This document shows, piece by piece, positions 16,592-25,449 of a stretch of 64,000 nt of DNA. Under the pieces are notes generated by a model. The model was not told where the DNA came from and ran no database searches. It saw only the letters and a list, made by a program, of their open reading frames with translations. The position numbers were made by a program, and so were the translations under genes. Source of the DNA: Streptomyces sp. NBC_01298 (lineage in GTDB: Bacteria > Actinomycetota > Actinomycetes > Streptomycetales > Streptomycetaceae); assembly GCF_035978755.1 (NCBI RefSeq), contig NZ_CP108414.1:1612001-1676000 (forward strand), written 5' to 3'. The stretch's first letter is position 1. Every line of letters begins with the position of its first letter.

Positions 16592-17116
16592 GTGGTGGCA
16601 GCGCTTTCAGAGGTACAAGCCCTGTTGGGTGAACCGGGGTTCACTTGGTCGGATCCGGCTCCGTGGATCGAACTGGAGCAGGAACTCGGCATCGAATTCC
16701 CCGCGGACTTCCGCGAGATCGTGAACGCCTACGGTTCGATCTCCATCAACGGACAGCTGTATCTGAAGCACCCCGCCGGCCACCTTCTGCACAACCTGGG
16801 AAAAGACATAAGGCTGGATCTCGAATTCTGGCGCGAGGAGGACATGGCCGAGCTCCTGCCCAGTCCGGTAGGGGCGAACCCCGGTGAGCTGATGCCGGTG
16901 GCGACGGCCACGACGGGGGAAATGGTTTTCCTTCGTGTTCCCGATGAGCCGTCGTCGCCTTGGCGCGTCCTGGTTCAGGAGATGGACAGTCCGTCGTGGA
17001 CCCTCCACGAGATGACCTTCAGCGAGTGGCTGCTGGCCTATCTCGGGGGTGCAGACGTGACGCTGTGTTCTCGCAACCTCGCGCCCGACCGGCCGTTCTG
17101 GGAGTTCCTGCCCTAG
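16592..17116 (+). CDS. SMI1/KNR4 (SUKH) family protein
   Basis: A 174-residue protein of the SUKH superfamily, recognised by WIELEQELGIEFPADFREIV followed by NAYGSISINGQLYL and the final FSEWLLAYLGG. In bacteria these domains often act as immunity proteins against secreted polymorphic toxins or as generic binding adaptors. GGAGGGG (16580-16586) sits 5 bases before GTG 16592. No toxin gene adjoins; the neighbours are pseudogenes, so it may be an orphan immunity gene left from a larger locus. Confidence 0.82.
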   Translation: MVAALSEVQALLGEPGFTWSDPAPWIELEQELGIEFPADFREIVNAYGSISINGQLYLKHPAGHLLHNLGKDIRLDLEFWREEDMAELLPSPVGANPGELMPVATATTGEMVFLRVPDEPSSPWRVLVQEMDSPSWTLHEMTFSEWLLAYLGGADVTLCSRNLAPDRPFWEFLP

Positions 17117-17153
17117 ACATGTACGCGGTGGCATCTCCCGCCGGGGCGGATCG

Positions 17154-17475
17154 TCAGGACGGGTGGGAGACCAGTGCGACGCGGTGGGCGAGGACGACGG
17201 CTTGGACCCGGTCGCGCAGGCCGAGTTTGGCCAGGATCCGCGAGACGTACGTTTTGACGGTCTCCGGGGTGATGAAGAGCGCCGCGGCGATCTCGGCGTT
17301 CGCGGGACGCAGGTGTTCGGTGCCGGCGAGTTGACGGGTGGCCTGGATGCCGTCCAGGAGGGGCATGCGGATGTCCATCACGACCACGTCCGGGCGTAGC
17401 CGCAGCGCGAGTTGGACGGCCTCGTGCCCGTGCTCGGCTTCTCCGATGACCTCCATGTCGGGTTGTGCCGAGAAG
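17154..17475 (-). pseudogene. NarL-type response regulator, internally deleted
   Basis: The minus strand reads [19 protein letters not shown] and [19 protein letters not shown], a receiver domain with its phospho-acceptor aspartate. It then jumps from [19 protein letters not shown] straight into the LuxR-type HTH ([20 protein letters not shown]) and ends [10 protein letters not shown]. The receiver start (the DD pocket), its second half and the linker are missing, so it cannot be a functional regulator. It is fused without a start to the kinase remnant upstream, in a different frame. Confidence 0.8.
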
Positions 17476-17665
17476 GACCCGTGTCGGCCTGCTGCTCGCG
17501 TACTTGACCGCGTTGGTGAGCGCCTCCTGCACGACCCGGTACGCGGCCAGCTCCGGCTCCGCGTTCCGCGGGAGCCGTTCACCGTGCTCGCCGAACTCGA
17601 TCGGCTGACCCGACCTGCGCGTCTGCTCGACCAGATCTCCGACCCGCCCCAGGGCGGGCGCCCGG
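17470..17665 (-). pseudogene. Sensor histidine kinase remnant (NarL-type partner)
   Basis: About 60 codons remain: [18 protein letters not shown] and [18 protein letters not shown], the N-box region of HATPase_c domains from HisKA_3 kinases. The dimerisation histidine helix, the G boxes and all sensor segments are gone. The reading frame breaks at both ends. Confidence 0.75.
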
Positions 17666-17689
17666 CACGTGCGTCGGTGACTCGCCGGC

Positions 17690-17953
17690 TCGCTCGGGTG
17701 CGGCCGGCTCCGTGCCGGTCGATCTCCGGCACCGGGCGCCCGGCGACACGGTGCGTCACCCACCAGTACACGGCCACCGCCGCGGCCGCACCGAGCAGCG
17801 GCACCGGGCCGGGCCCGGTCGCCGTCAGCCCCGAGATCAGCCCGACACCGACAACTCCCGTCAGTGGCCAGCCAATCGGAGAGCGCACGATCCTGCCGAG
17901 ACGCCCGCCGCGGCCCCCCGGACCCCGTACTGCGGGGCAGACCTGGTGTCCAT
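17690..17953 (-). pseudogene. N-terminal fragment of a CPBP-type membrane protein
   Basis: From ATG 17953 one frame reads [13 protein letters not shown]; after a frameshift another gives [20 protein letters not shown] and [20 protein letters not shown]. This is the two-helix N-terminus typical of actinomycete CPBP-family intramembrane protease homologues. The catalytic EExxR region is absent. The three fragments 17154-17953 form one fused, dead string. The CPBP identity is moderate. Confidence 0.5.
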
Positions 17954-18200
17954 AGTGACCTCTCGCCGCGGTCACACCGCGTGGTGACCTGAGGGTCACG
18001 GTAGGAATCCGCGGCGCTGTGGGGATCACCCGCGCAGGGACAGTTCTCGTAGCTCTCACGGGGGATGCGCGGGCGCCCGGCGTCAGGCAGGGCAGTGGAC
18101 CGGAACGTTCGATTCGGTCACAACTGATCACCATCTGAAGGGATTCGGTGTGGCCACGGTGCGGACTCGTTCGTGCGGAACCCTGTGAAGACGGCGTAAA

Positions 18201-18216
18201 AGTGGTGTAGACCTAC
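18201..18216. promoter_or_regulatory. dre-like (GntR/HutC, DasR-type) site
   Basis: AGTGGTGTAGACCTAC matches 12 of 16 positions of the DasR consensus ACTGGTCTAGACCAGT (allowing G or C at the second base) and keeps most of the TGGTnTAGACC core. It ends 30 bp before the ATG of the sugar-binding lipoprotein gene, a plausible operator position. The 17954-18246 intergenic region otherwise shows nothing I recognise. Confidence 0.45.
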
Positions 18217-18246
18217 GCCCTGCAAAGGCGCGATGAAGGGTGGGTC

Positions 18247-19533
18247 ATGAGGGTGAAGCGTCGTGGACTGTGGGCTTCCGGAGCCGGCTGTCTCGCAGTG
18301 GTGGTGCTGGCCGGCTGCGGGATGGCGGCCGATCCGGGCTCCGCGAAGGTGGTGCTGCGCGTCGTGGCCGCCGATTACGGTGACAGCCCTGCCAACTCCT
18401 CCGAGCCGTACTGGAAGGAGCTGGCGTACAGCTTCGAGCAGGCGCATCCCGGCGTGCGGGTGGAGGTGAGCGTCCTGTCCTGGAACGACGTGGACGCGAA
18501 GGTCGCCGAAATGGTCCGGGCGGGGCACGCGCCCGACATCGCGCAGATAGGTTCCTACGCCGACTACGCGGCGGCCGGAAAGCTGTACCCGGCCGACGAA
18601 CTCCTCTCGGTGCGCACGGAGGCCGACCTGCTGACGCCGCTCGCGCAAGCGGGCAAGATCCGCAGCGACCAGTACGGTCTGCCGTTCGTCGCCTCGACTC
18701 GGCTGATGTTCTACAACACGAAACTCCTGGAGGACGCGGGTGTCATCACCAAGGGCACGTCGTGGCAGCCCCGGAGCTGGGGCGACCTGACCGCGGCGGC
18801 GAAGAAGCTCAAGAGGGACGGGGTGCGTACGCCGATCGCGCTGCCCCTGGGTCCGGAGGAGGCGCAGGCCGAGGCGATGCAGTGGATGCTCGCCGGCGGT
18901 GGCGGTCTCACGAACGACTCCGAGAGCTACGTCATCGACTCGTCCGCGAACGTGAAGACGTTCGAGTTCCTGCGGGACGACCTGGTCGGTGCCGGGCTGA
19001 CCGGACCGGACGAACCGGGGAGACTCGACCGCCAGAAGGCCTTCGACGCCTTCACCCGCGGGGAGGTCGGGATCCTCAACGGCCACCCCACCCTGGTGAA
19101 GCAGGCGACCGCGAAGGGCATCAAGCTCGGGATGATCGCCCTGCCCACCGCGGATTCCTCCGAGCCACAGGCGATGGGCGTCGCCGACTGGGTCATGGCC
19201 TTCAAGAACGGGCACCCGAAGGAAGCCGGCCAGTTCCTCGACTTCCTGTACGAGGAGAAGAACGTCACCGCGTTCATCACCAAGTACGGGCTGCTGCCGG
19301 TGACGACTTCCGGCTACCGGCGGATGCTCGACTCCGACGATCCCGGGACCGCACCGCTCAAGGTGTTCCTGCGCGCACTGCCGTCCTCACGCCTGTACCC
19401 GGTGGGCAAGAAGTCCTGGGCCGTGGTGAACGCCGACTTCAAGAAGAACATCGGTGCGGCGGTTCGACCGGATGGACGGCCGGCCAAGGTGCTCGGAGAC
19501 ATCGCCCAGGGAGCCCGGAAGGCGGGCGGCTAG
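18247..19533 (+). CDS. Extracellular solute-binding lipoprotein (sugar ABC family 1)
   Basis: A 428-residue lipoprotein with lipobox LAGC (Cys about 21), placing it on the outer face of the membrane. It has the family 1 binding-protein fold signatures: YWKELAYSFEQAHPGVRVEV near the start, APDIAQIG, and the central FDAFTRGEVGILNG typical of sugar-binding proteins. Such proteins deliver oligosaccharides to a permease pair. No permease or ATPase gene adjoins, so this is an orphan that must work with a distant transporter, sense ligand, or be left over. A dre-like site lies just upstream and a strong hairpin follows. Confidence 0.88.
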   Translation: MRVKRRGLWASGAGCLAVVVLAGCGMAADPGSAKVVLRVVAADYGDSPANSSEPYWKELAYSFEQAHPGVRVEVSVLSWNDVDAKVAEMVRAGHAPDIAQIGSYADYAAAGKLYPADELLSVRTEADLLTPLAQAGKIRSDQYGLPFVASTRLMFYNTKLLEDAGVITKGTSWQPRSWGDLTAAAKKLKRDGVRTPIALPLGPEEAQAEAMQWMLAGGGGLTNDSESYVIDSSANVKTFEFLRDDLVGAGLTGPDEPGRLDRQKAFDAFTRGEVGILNGHPTLVKQATAKGIKLGMIALPTADSSEPQAMGVADWVMAFKNGHPKEAGQFLDFLYEEKNVTAFITKYGLLPVTTSGYRRMLDSDDPGTAPLKVFLRALPSSRLYPVGKKSWAVVNADFKKNIGAAVRPDGRPAKVLGDIAQGARKAGG

Positions 19534-19593
19534 AAGACCCGCACGCCCCCGGCCGTGCGGGCGGCGCTGGTCCGCGTGTAGGGCGCCACACGG

Positions 19594-19627
19594 CCGCGGC
19601 CCGGGCCGTTTCCGGCCCGGGCCGCGG
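19594..19627. terminator. Strong hairpin between convergent genes
   Basis: Perfect 14-bp stem CCGCGGCCCGGGCC / GGCCCGGGCCGCGG with loop GTTTCC. It lies between the stop of the sugar-binding lipoprotein (19533) and the stop of aroC (19681), so it can end transcription from both sides. Confidence 0.75.
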
Positions 19628-19680
19628 GCTTTCCGGCGTAGTGGGCCGACGGAGGAGCAGGCGGACGGGGCCGCCGCGGG

Positions 19681-20865
19681 CTACCTGACGACCAGGGCGT
19701 CCAGGTAGGACCGGACGTTGCGGCGGGTCTCCGGCACGCTGTCGCCGCCGAACTTCTCCGCGACGGCGTCGGCCAGCACGAGCGCGACCATGGCCTCGGC
19801 GACGATGCCCGCGGCCGGGACCGCGCAGACGTCCGAGCGCTGGTGGTGCGCGGCCGCGGCCCCGCCCGTGGCCACGTCGACGGTGGTCAGCGCACGCGGC
19901 ACGGTCGCGATGGGCTTCATCGCGGCCCGTACGCGCAGCACCTCGCCCGTGGTCAGGCCGCCTTCGGTGCCACCGGCCCGGCCGGAGGCGCGACGGATGC
20001 CGTCCGGCGTCCGCACGATCTCGTCGTGGGCCCGCGACCCCGGCACCCGCGCGAGGTCGAATCCGTCGCCGACCTCGACGCCCTTGATGGCCTGGACGCC
20101 CATGAGCGCGGCGGCCAGGCGGGCGTCCAGGCGGCGGTCCCAGTGGACGTGCGAGCCCAGGCCGACCGGGACTCCGTACGCCAGGACCTCCACCACACCG
20201 CCCAGGGTGTCCCCGACCCGGTGGGCCCGGTCGATCTCGGCGACCATCGCCCTCGAGGCGTCCGCGTCCAGGCAGCGCACCGGGTCCCCGTCCAGCCGGT
20301 CCACGTCCGCGGGGGTCGGGTACGAGCCGTACGGGGCCTTGGCGGCGGCGAGCTCGACCACGTGCGAGACGATCGCGATGCCGGCCGTCTCCTCGAGGTA
20401 CGACCTCGCCACCGCTCCCAGCGCCACCCGGGCCGCCGTCTCCCGGGCGCTGGCGCGCTCCAGGACCGGGCGGGCGTCGGCGAAGCCGTACTTCTGCATG
20501 CCGGCCAGATCGGCGTGCCCGGGGCGGGGCCGGGTCAGCGGGGCATTGCGGGCCAGGTCCGCGAGGATCCGCGGCTCCACCGGGTCGGCGGACATGACCT
20601 GCTCCCACTTGGGCCACTCGGTGTTGCCCACCATGACCGCGACGGGCGAACCCATCGTCAGGCCGTGCCGGACACCGCCGAGGAAGGTGACCTCGTCGCG
20701 TTCGAACTTCATCCGCGCACCGCGCCCGTGGCCGAGCCGCCGCCGGGCCAGGTGGCCGGCCACGGCCTCGGTGGTGATCGGCACGCCGGCGGGCAGGCCC
20801 TCCAGGGTCGCCACGAGTGCCGGTCCGTGGGACTCCCCCGCGGTCAGCCAGCGCAGCCTGCTCAA
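19681..20865 (-). CDS. aroC: Chorismate synthase (cluster-borne copy)
   Basis: A full-length 394-residue chorismate synthase, which makes chorismate from 5-enolpyruvylshikimate-3-phosphate using reduced FMN. The signatures [39 protein letters not shown] and [12 protein letters not shown] are intact. The start is TTG 20865, with GAGGAGG seven bases upstream; it overlaps the MFS stop (TTGA), implying translational coupling. It is the last gene of an eight-gene leftward operon with PhzC/E/D homologues, so it probably is a dedicated second copy raising chorismate supply for the product. Streptomycetes normally keep another aroC in an aro locus; that is background knowledge, not seen here. Confidence 0.95.
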   Translation of the reverse strand: MSRLRWLTAGESHGPALVATLEGLPAGVPITTEAVAGHLARRRLGHGRGARMKFERDEVTFLGGVRHGLTMGSPVAVMVGNTEWPKWEQVMSADPVEPRILADLARNAPLTRPRPGHADLAGMQKYGFADARPVLERASARETAARVALGAVARSYLEETAGIAIVSHVVELAAAKAPYGSYPTPADVDRLDGDPVRCLDADASRAMVAEIDRAHRVGDTLGGVVEVLAYGVPVGLGSHVHWDRRLDARLAAALMGVQAIKGVEVGDGFDLARVPGSRAHDEIVRTPDGIRRASGRAGGTEGGLTTGEVLRVRAAMKPIATVPRALTTVDVATGGAAAAHHQRSDVCAVPAAGIVAEAMVALVLADAVAEKFGGDSVPETRRNVRSYLDALVVR

Positions 20866-22103
20866 TTGACGGCCTCCTCGCGCACGGCCCGCGGCTGCGC
20901 GTCCCGTTCGGGACGGCGGCGCAGTTCGGCGGCCGCGCTGACCAGGGTGAGCAGTACGGTGATCCCCACGCCGCCGAGGATGGCGACCACGGGGGTCGAG
21001 CCCGAAAGGACGGTCGCCGCCACGGACGCGGTGATGGTGTAGCCGACGCCCTGGACGGCGTACTGGATGGAGTAGCCGGCGGTGTGGGCGTGCTCCGGGA
21101 GGCGCTGGCGCAGGCTCATGCTGCGGGTCACCATGACGCCCGCCTGGAAGACGCCGGCCGCGAGGAAGGCGACGGCGATGCCGAGGAGGCTGGTGAACAC
21201 CGCGGACAGCGCCACGCAGACCGAGGTGATCAGCAGGAAGACCAGGCTCTGGCCGCGCACCGTGCCCGGCCAGGTCCGCAGGCCGTAGAGGAACGCGCCG
21301 GCCGCGCTGGTCAGGGAGAACAGGGCGAGCAGGGCGCCGGCCCAGTTGACGGTGAGGTCCCGGTATTCCAGGAGCGGAGTGAGGGCCAGTTCCGCGGTGG
21401 CGAGCATGGACATCGCGCCGGCGCTCGTCAGGTAGATCGGCCAGGCGGAGGCGAGCACCCGTCCCCGGCCTTCGGACTTGGCCTCCTTGCCGTCCGTGCC
21501 CTGGCCGGCGTCCTGCCGCGCGGCCTCGTCCTGGGGCCGGTACGTCGGGAGCAGGAAGAGGATGACCGCGGCCGCGAGGAAGCCGACCGCTCCCAGTGCC
21601 ATCGGTGCGCTCGGCGAGAGGTTCACCGCGAGGACGACGACGAGCGCGGGCGCCCCGCCCCAGGTGATCTGGGTCAGTACCGTCTCGGCGCTCAGCGCAC
21701 GGGACTCGTCCGCCTTGTCCACCAGCGCGATCAGCATCGAGCGCATTCCGCCGGGCCCCGCGGCCGGAGCCGCGCCCGCGACGAAGGCCAGCGCGGCCGT
21801 CACCACCACCGAGGTCTCCGGGAACAGGGCGAGCCCGGCGAAGGCGGCGGCGCCGACCACCATCCCGGCGGCCAGGTGGACGTGGAGCCGCTTGGGGCGC
21901 ATCCAGGCCCCGAGCACCACCGATCCCAGCACCTCGCCGAGAACGTAGGCGGCGGCCAGTGTGGCCCCCAGCGCGTAGCCGCCGTCCGTGTCGCGGACGA
22001 GGAACACCAGGCCCAGGGGGGCGACGGCGATGGGCAGCCTGCCCACGAAGGCGGCGGCCATCCACAGCAGGACGTTTCCCGTGAGGATCTTCCGGTAACT
22101 CAT
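20862..22103 (-). CDS. MFS transporter (probable product exporter)
   Basis: A 413-residue integral membrane protein with about 12 hydrophobic helices split by a charged central loop (around residues 205-225), the major facilitator layout. It lacks the periplasmic signature of sugar/H+ symporters and looks like the efflux group. It lies between the ATP-grasp gene (94 bp upstream) and aroC (4-bp overlap) in the biosynthetic operon, so export of the metabolite or self-resistance is the likely role. The start ATG 22103 follows AAGAAGGACC. Confidence 0.88.
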   Translation of the reverse strand: MSYRKILTGNVLLWMAAAFVGRLPIAVAPLGLVFLVRDTDGGYALGATLAAAYVLGEVLGSVVLGAWMRPKRLHVHLAAGMVVGAAAFAGLALFPETSVVVTAALAFVAGAAPAAGPGGMRSMLIALVDKADESRALSAETVLTQITWGGAPALVVVLAVNLSPSAPMALGAVGFLAAAVILFLLPTYRPQDEAARQDAGQGTDGKEAKSEGRGRVLASAWPIYLTSAGAMSMLATAELALTPLLEYRDLTVNWAGALLALFSLTSAAGAFLYGLRTWPGTVRGQSLVFLLITSVCVALSAVFTSLLGIAVAFLAAGVFQAGVMVTRSMSLRQRLPEHAHTAGYSIQYAVQGVGYTITASVAATVLSGSTPVVAILGGVGITVLLTLVSAAAELRRRPERDAQPRAVREEAVN

Positions 22104-22135
22104 GGTCCTTCTTCTCTTCCGCTTCTTTGTCGCAT

Positions 22136-22180
22136 GGGATCGCCGTTGCAGGGGATCCTCGTTGCAGGGGATCGTCGTCC
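22136..22180. repeat. Two and a half 16-bp direct repeats before the MFS gene
   Basis: GGGATCGCCGTTGCAG, GGGATCCTCGTTGCAG and a degenerate third GGGATCGTCGTCCGG lie in the only sizeable gap (94 bp) of the operon. They may be slippage products or may lengthen the leader of the MFS cistron. Confidence 0.6.
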
Positions 22181-22197
22181 GGGTGCCCGCTCGCTCG

Positions 22198-23517
22198 TCA
22201 GACGAACAGAGCGGACAGTGCTTCCTCTATCTCTTCCGCGGCCGTCATGTCCTCGGCGACCAGGCAGTACTCGACCGTGCCGCCTTCCCTGCTGTCGTCG
22301 GAGGTGATGACGACTCCGGTGCGGGACTCGGGGTCGAAGGCCAGGCCCAGCTCCCGGACCCGGTCGACGGCCTCGCGGAAGGACGGCACCTGCCAGTGAT
22401 GGCGCTGGATGAGGATGCGCTCCCGGAGGAAGTCCGGGCCCACGAGCTGTTCGGCCAGGTAGTTGATGTGGGTGGAGCCGCCGACGCGCCCGTTGAACTC
22501 GTTGATCAGGATCTCGCCGCCGGGCGTGACGATGGCGTCCACGCTGATCGGACCGCGGTAGCCCATGGCCCGCACGGTTTCGCACAGGCGGTGCGCCTCG
22601 GTCAGGAAGGCCGGGAAGCGCGGGTGGTCGGCCGACTTCGCCGGGATGACCAGGCCGTTGAAGATCGGGCCCATCAGCATCTCGCCGTGTCCGAAGAGCT
22701 CGGTCTCCTCTTCACCGATGCGGAACTCCGCGTAGACGGGCACGCTGTCGGGGGTGTAGTCCTCGACGACCACCGGACGGCTGTCGTCGTCCGAGTACCA
22801 GGCCCACCGCTGGTCCAGGTGGCGGGCGAGGTCCTCCCGGCCGTTCAGTACGGTGACTTCGGGGGCGCCGATCGGGGTGACGTCGGCGTCGCCGCTGAGG
22901 ATGGCGTTGCCGTAGCCGGCGACGTGGAAGTCCTTCTTCACGATGGCGTGGCGGTCCTGCTCGAGGAGATCCCACAGGAACTCCTCCGCCTCGGCGCGGG
23001 TGAAGGCCACCACGCCGTTCGGGATGGGGTTGCCGATGCCGGCGGCCAGGGCCCGGAACGTCGCCTTGCTGTTGAGGAGTTGACCGCCACCCTGGTGGAT
23101 GTAGCGGAATCCGGGGGTCGTCGCGCCGAGCTCGAGCGAGTGGGCCAGTCCCACGACCGGGCTGTCGTAGTAGATCGGGAAGACCCGGACGACACCGGAC
23201 TCGTCCGTCGCGCGCCGCAGCTCCTCGACGAAATCCCGGTCTTCCCAGCGGTCCGGGGTGAGGACATCGACCCCGAGCCCGCCCGCCGGAGGCGCGAGGA
23301 CGGTGATCCGGTCGCGGTCCGCCCCGGTCAGTGCGGTGACGTAGGCCAGGAACTCCTCGCTGGGCACGTGCGGTACGACGAGGACGTCGCCCTCGGCGGC
23401 GTACCAGATCATGCGCTGGGCGGTCACGCCGGCCGTCCTGCGGTGCTCGGCGGTGAGCTCCTCCAGGTCGCCGACCATCTGGGCGGTGCGGTTGTTGGCT
23501 ATGAACAGGGTGCTCAT
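22198..23517 (-). CDS. ATP-grasp ligase, PGM1-related
   Basis: A 439-residue enzyme of the ATP-grasp fold related to peptide ligases such as PGM1 of pheganomycin. A pre-ATP-grasp domain (MSTLFIANNRTAQMVGDLEE, about 1-150) precedes the ATP-binding part: NSKATFRAL, the HAIVKKDFHVAGYGNA nucleotide loop, and the metal ligands in ILINEFNGRVGGSTH. Such enzymes join a carboxylate, via acyl phosphate, to an amine. In this cluster it may couple DHHA or an amino acid, or release or extend the NRPS product. The start overlaps the PhzD-like stop by 4 bp (ATGA). The substrates are unknown. Confidence 0.85.
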   Translation of the reverse strand: MSTLFIANNRTAQMVGDLEELTAEHRRTAGVTAQRMIWYAAEGDVLVVPHVPSEEFLAYVTALTGADRDRITVLAPPAGGLGVDVLTPDRWEDRDFVEELRRATDESGVVRVFPIYYDSPVVGLAHSLELGATTPGFRYIHQGGGQLLNSKATFRALAAGIGNPIPNGVVAFTRAEAEEFLWDLLEQDRHAIVKKDFHVAGYGNAILSGDADVTPIGAPEVTVLNGREDLARHLDQRWAWYSDDDSRPVVVEDYTPDSVPVYAEFRIGEEETELFGHGEMLMGPIFNGLVIPAKSADHPRFPAFLTEAHRLCETVRAMGYRGPISVDAIVTPGGEILINEFNGRVGGSTHINYLAEQLVGPDFLRERILIQRHHWQVPSFREAVDRVRELGLAFDPESRTGVVITSDDSREGGTVEYCLVAEDMTAAEEIEEALSALFV

Positions 23518-24203
23518 CGGATCTCCGGGGTCGTTGCGAGCCGGGCGAACCGGTCGGGCTGCCGGCTCTGCTGGATCTGGTCGGTGACGGTCCGCGTGGG
23601 CAGGACCACGGCGCAGCGGCCGGCGGCGTAGTCCAGGGCCATGCGGTGGTCCTCCGCGGTGAAGTCGGCCACGGCGTCGGCGACCAGGAAGGTCTGGATG
23701 TCATTGGTGTACGACTCGACGGCGGTCGCCAGGCATCCGATGTGGGCGTAGATCCCGCAGATGACCAACTGGTCGCGACCCTGCTCGCGGAGGAATTCGA
23801 GGAGGCCGGTGCGGTGGAAGGCGCTGTAGCGCCACTTGGTGTACACCTGGTCGCCCGGCCGCGGTGCGAGGCCGTCGACGACCTCGCGCTGTTCGGGGCC
23901 GACCGTCATGCCCGGTCCCCAGAAGTCCCTCAGCAGGCCGCGGTCCTGCTCGCTCATGCCTCCGGGCTGGGCGGTGTAGGCCACGGGAACGCCCTGGGCG
24001 GCGCACCGCTCGCGCAGCGTTCGGACGTTGCCGGTGAGGGAGGTGACGGGGTCCGCGCCGGCCGGGAAGGCGTCGACGAAGTACCGCTGCATATCGTGGA
24101 TGAGCAGGACCGCGCGGTCGGGGTCTACCTTCCAGTCGGCCTTGTTGGCCGGGAGTTCCGCGTCGAGGGGCATGGGATAGGGCGCGATGGCCGGAAGCGT
24201 CAC
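23514..24203 (-). CDS. PhzD-like isochorismatase (ADIC hydrolase)
   Basis: About 229 residues of the isochorismatase family. The N-terminus (AIAPYPMPLDAELPANKADW) closely follows PhzD, and the catalytic aspartate is in LLIHDMQRYF. Further signatures are TKWRYSAFHRTGLLEFLRE and ICGIYAHIGCLATAVE. PhzD removes pyruvate from 2-amino-2-deoxyisochorismate (ADIC) to give trans-2,3-dihydro-3-hydroxyanthranilate (DHHA). Adjacent PhzE- and PhzC-like genes make ADIC the expected substrate rather than isochorismate. GTG 24203 is the likely start (AAAGGT upstream); an internal ATG eleven codons later is possible. Confidence 0.92.
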   Translation of the reverse strand: MTLPAIAPYPMPLDAELPANKADWKVDPDRAVLLIHDMQRYFVDAFPAGADPVTSLTGNVRTLRERCAAQGVPVAYTAQPGGMSEQDRGLLRDFWGPGMTVGPEQREVVDGLAPRPGDQVYTKWRYSAFHRTGLLEFLREQGRDQLVICGIYAHIGCLATAVESYTNDIQTFLVADAVADFTAEDHRMALDYAAGRCAVVLPTRTVTDQIQQSRQPDRFARLATTPEIR

Positions 24204-24219
24204 GGGAGTGGGTGACCTT

Positions 24220-25449
24220 TCACTGGTGGGGCCAGGACTCGGCGACGGCGATGGCCTGTCCGAGATTGAGACGGGGGTCGCACAGCGTGGTGTACGCGGC
24301 CCCCAGCGAGCCGAGTTCCGTTTCATCCGCCCAGCATTCGACGACCGGGGCGGCGGTGGCCTCCAGGTGCAGTCCGCCCGGTACGCCGCCCTCCTGGAGC
24401 ACGGCGGAGTGGAAGCCCCGGACCTCGCGGACGATGGTGGCGACGGACCGGGTCTTGTGGCCGCTCGGGGCGGTGGTGGTGTTGCCGTGCAGGGGGTCGC
24501 ACAGCCAGATCACCGGATGACCGGCGTCCCGTACCGCCGCGACCAGGGCGGGAAGGCGCTCGGCGACGAGGTCGGCGCCGAGTCGGGGGATCAGGGTGAG
24601 CCGTCCGGGCTGGCGGTTGGGGTCGAGGCGTTCGCACAGGGCGAGCAGTTCGGCCGCCTGCATGGCGGGGCCCACCTTGCAGGCCACCGGGTTGGCCACG
24701 CGGGAGAGCAATTCGACGTGTGCTCCCTCGAGTTGGCGGGTGCGTTCGCCGATCCACGGCCAGTGGGCGGAGGTGAGGAAGGTCCGACTGTAGGCGTCGC
24801 GGCGCAGCTGGGGCAGCTCGTAGTCGAGTACGAGGGCCTCGTGACTGGTCCAGAGCGGAGCGCCGCCCTGGCCGTCCTGGCCTTCACGCAGCAGGCCGAG
24901 CACGTCACCGGCCGCCTGGTGGCAGTCGAGCATGCGCAGCGGGTCGGGGGTGCGCGACAGGGGGTCGAACTCCGGACCGTTGACCATCGGCCCTCGGTAG
25001 ACGGGGAGTTCGAGGTCACCCTGGCGCTCGATCGGCTGGGAGCGCGGCTTGGCGTACTGTCCGGCGATGCGCCCGACGCGCAGCACCGGCAGTCCGGAGC
25101 GGGCCTGGAGCACACCGGCCAGGCACTCGGCGAGGCCCGCCTTGCGGGCCACCGCCTCCGGGGTCCGGTCGGCGGGGTCCTCCGCGCAGTCGCCGGTCTG
25201 TACGACCAGGGCCTTGCCGGCGGCGACGTCGGCGAGCAGGGTGCGCAGGCGCAGGATCTCCCGCGAGGTGACGAGCGGCTGGCTGTCGCGCAGCTCGCGG
25301 CCGGCCTTGGCCAGGAGGTCGGGGTCGGGCCAGTGCGGCTGCTGGGCCGCGGGCAGGGTGCGGAGCAGGTCGTGTTCGTCGGCGGCGAGCGGCAGCAGGG
25401 CGGCGTCCGTGTGGCGGGGGCGCGGACTCGGGCGGGTCAGGGTGTTCAC
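24220..25449 (-). CDS. Class II DAHP synthase (PhzC-like)
   Basis: A 409-residue plant-type (class II) 3-deoxy-D-arabino-heptulosonate-7-phosphate synthase, which condenses phosphoenolpyruvate with erythrose-4-phosphate to open the shikimate pathway. Visible signatures are LVVQTGDCAEDPADRTPEAV, GRIAGQYAKPRSQPIE, TSHEALVLDYE and WLCDPLHGNT. The length suits the PhzC group, which is thought to escape aromatic feedback control. It starts at GTG 25449 overlapping the PhzE stop (GTGA) and ends 16 bp before the PhzD-like start. Its role is to feed carbon to chorismate for this cluster. Confidence 0.95.
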   Translation of the reverse strand: MNTLTRPSPRPRHTDAALLPLAADEHDLLRTLPAAQQPHWPDPDLLAKAGRELRDSQPLVTSREILRLRTLLADVAAGKALVVQTGDCAEDPADRTPEAVARKAGLAECLAGVLQARSGLPVLRVGRIAGQYAKPRSQPIERQGDLELPVYRGPMVNGPEFDPLSRTPDPLRMLDCHQAAGDVLGLLREGQDGQGGAPLWTSHEALVLDYELPQLRRDAYSRTFLTSAHWPWIGERTRQLEGAHVELLSRVANPVACKVGPAMQAAELLALCERLDPNRQPGRLTLIPRLGADLVAERLPALVAAVRDAGHPVIWLCDPLHGNTTTAPSGHKTRSVATIVREVRGFHSAVLQEGGVPGGLHLEATAAPVVECWADETELGSLGAAYTTLCDPRLNLGQAIAVAESWPHQ

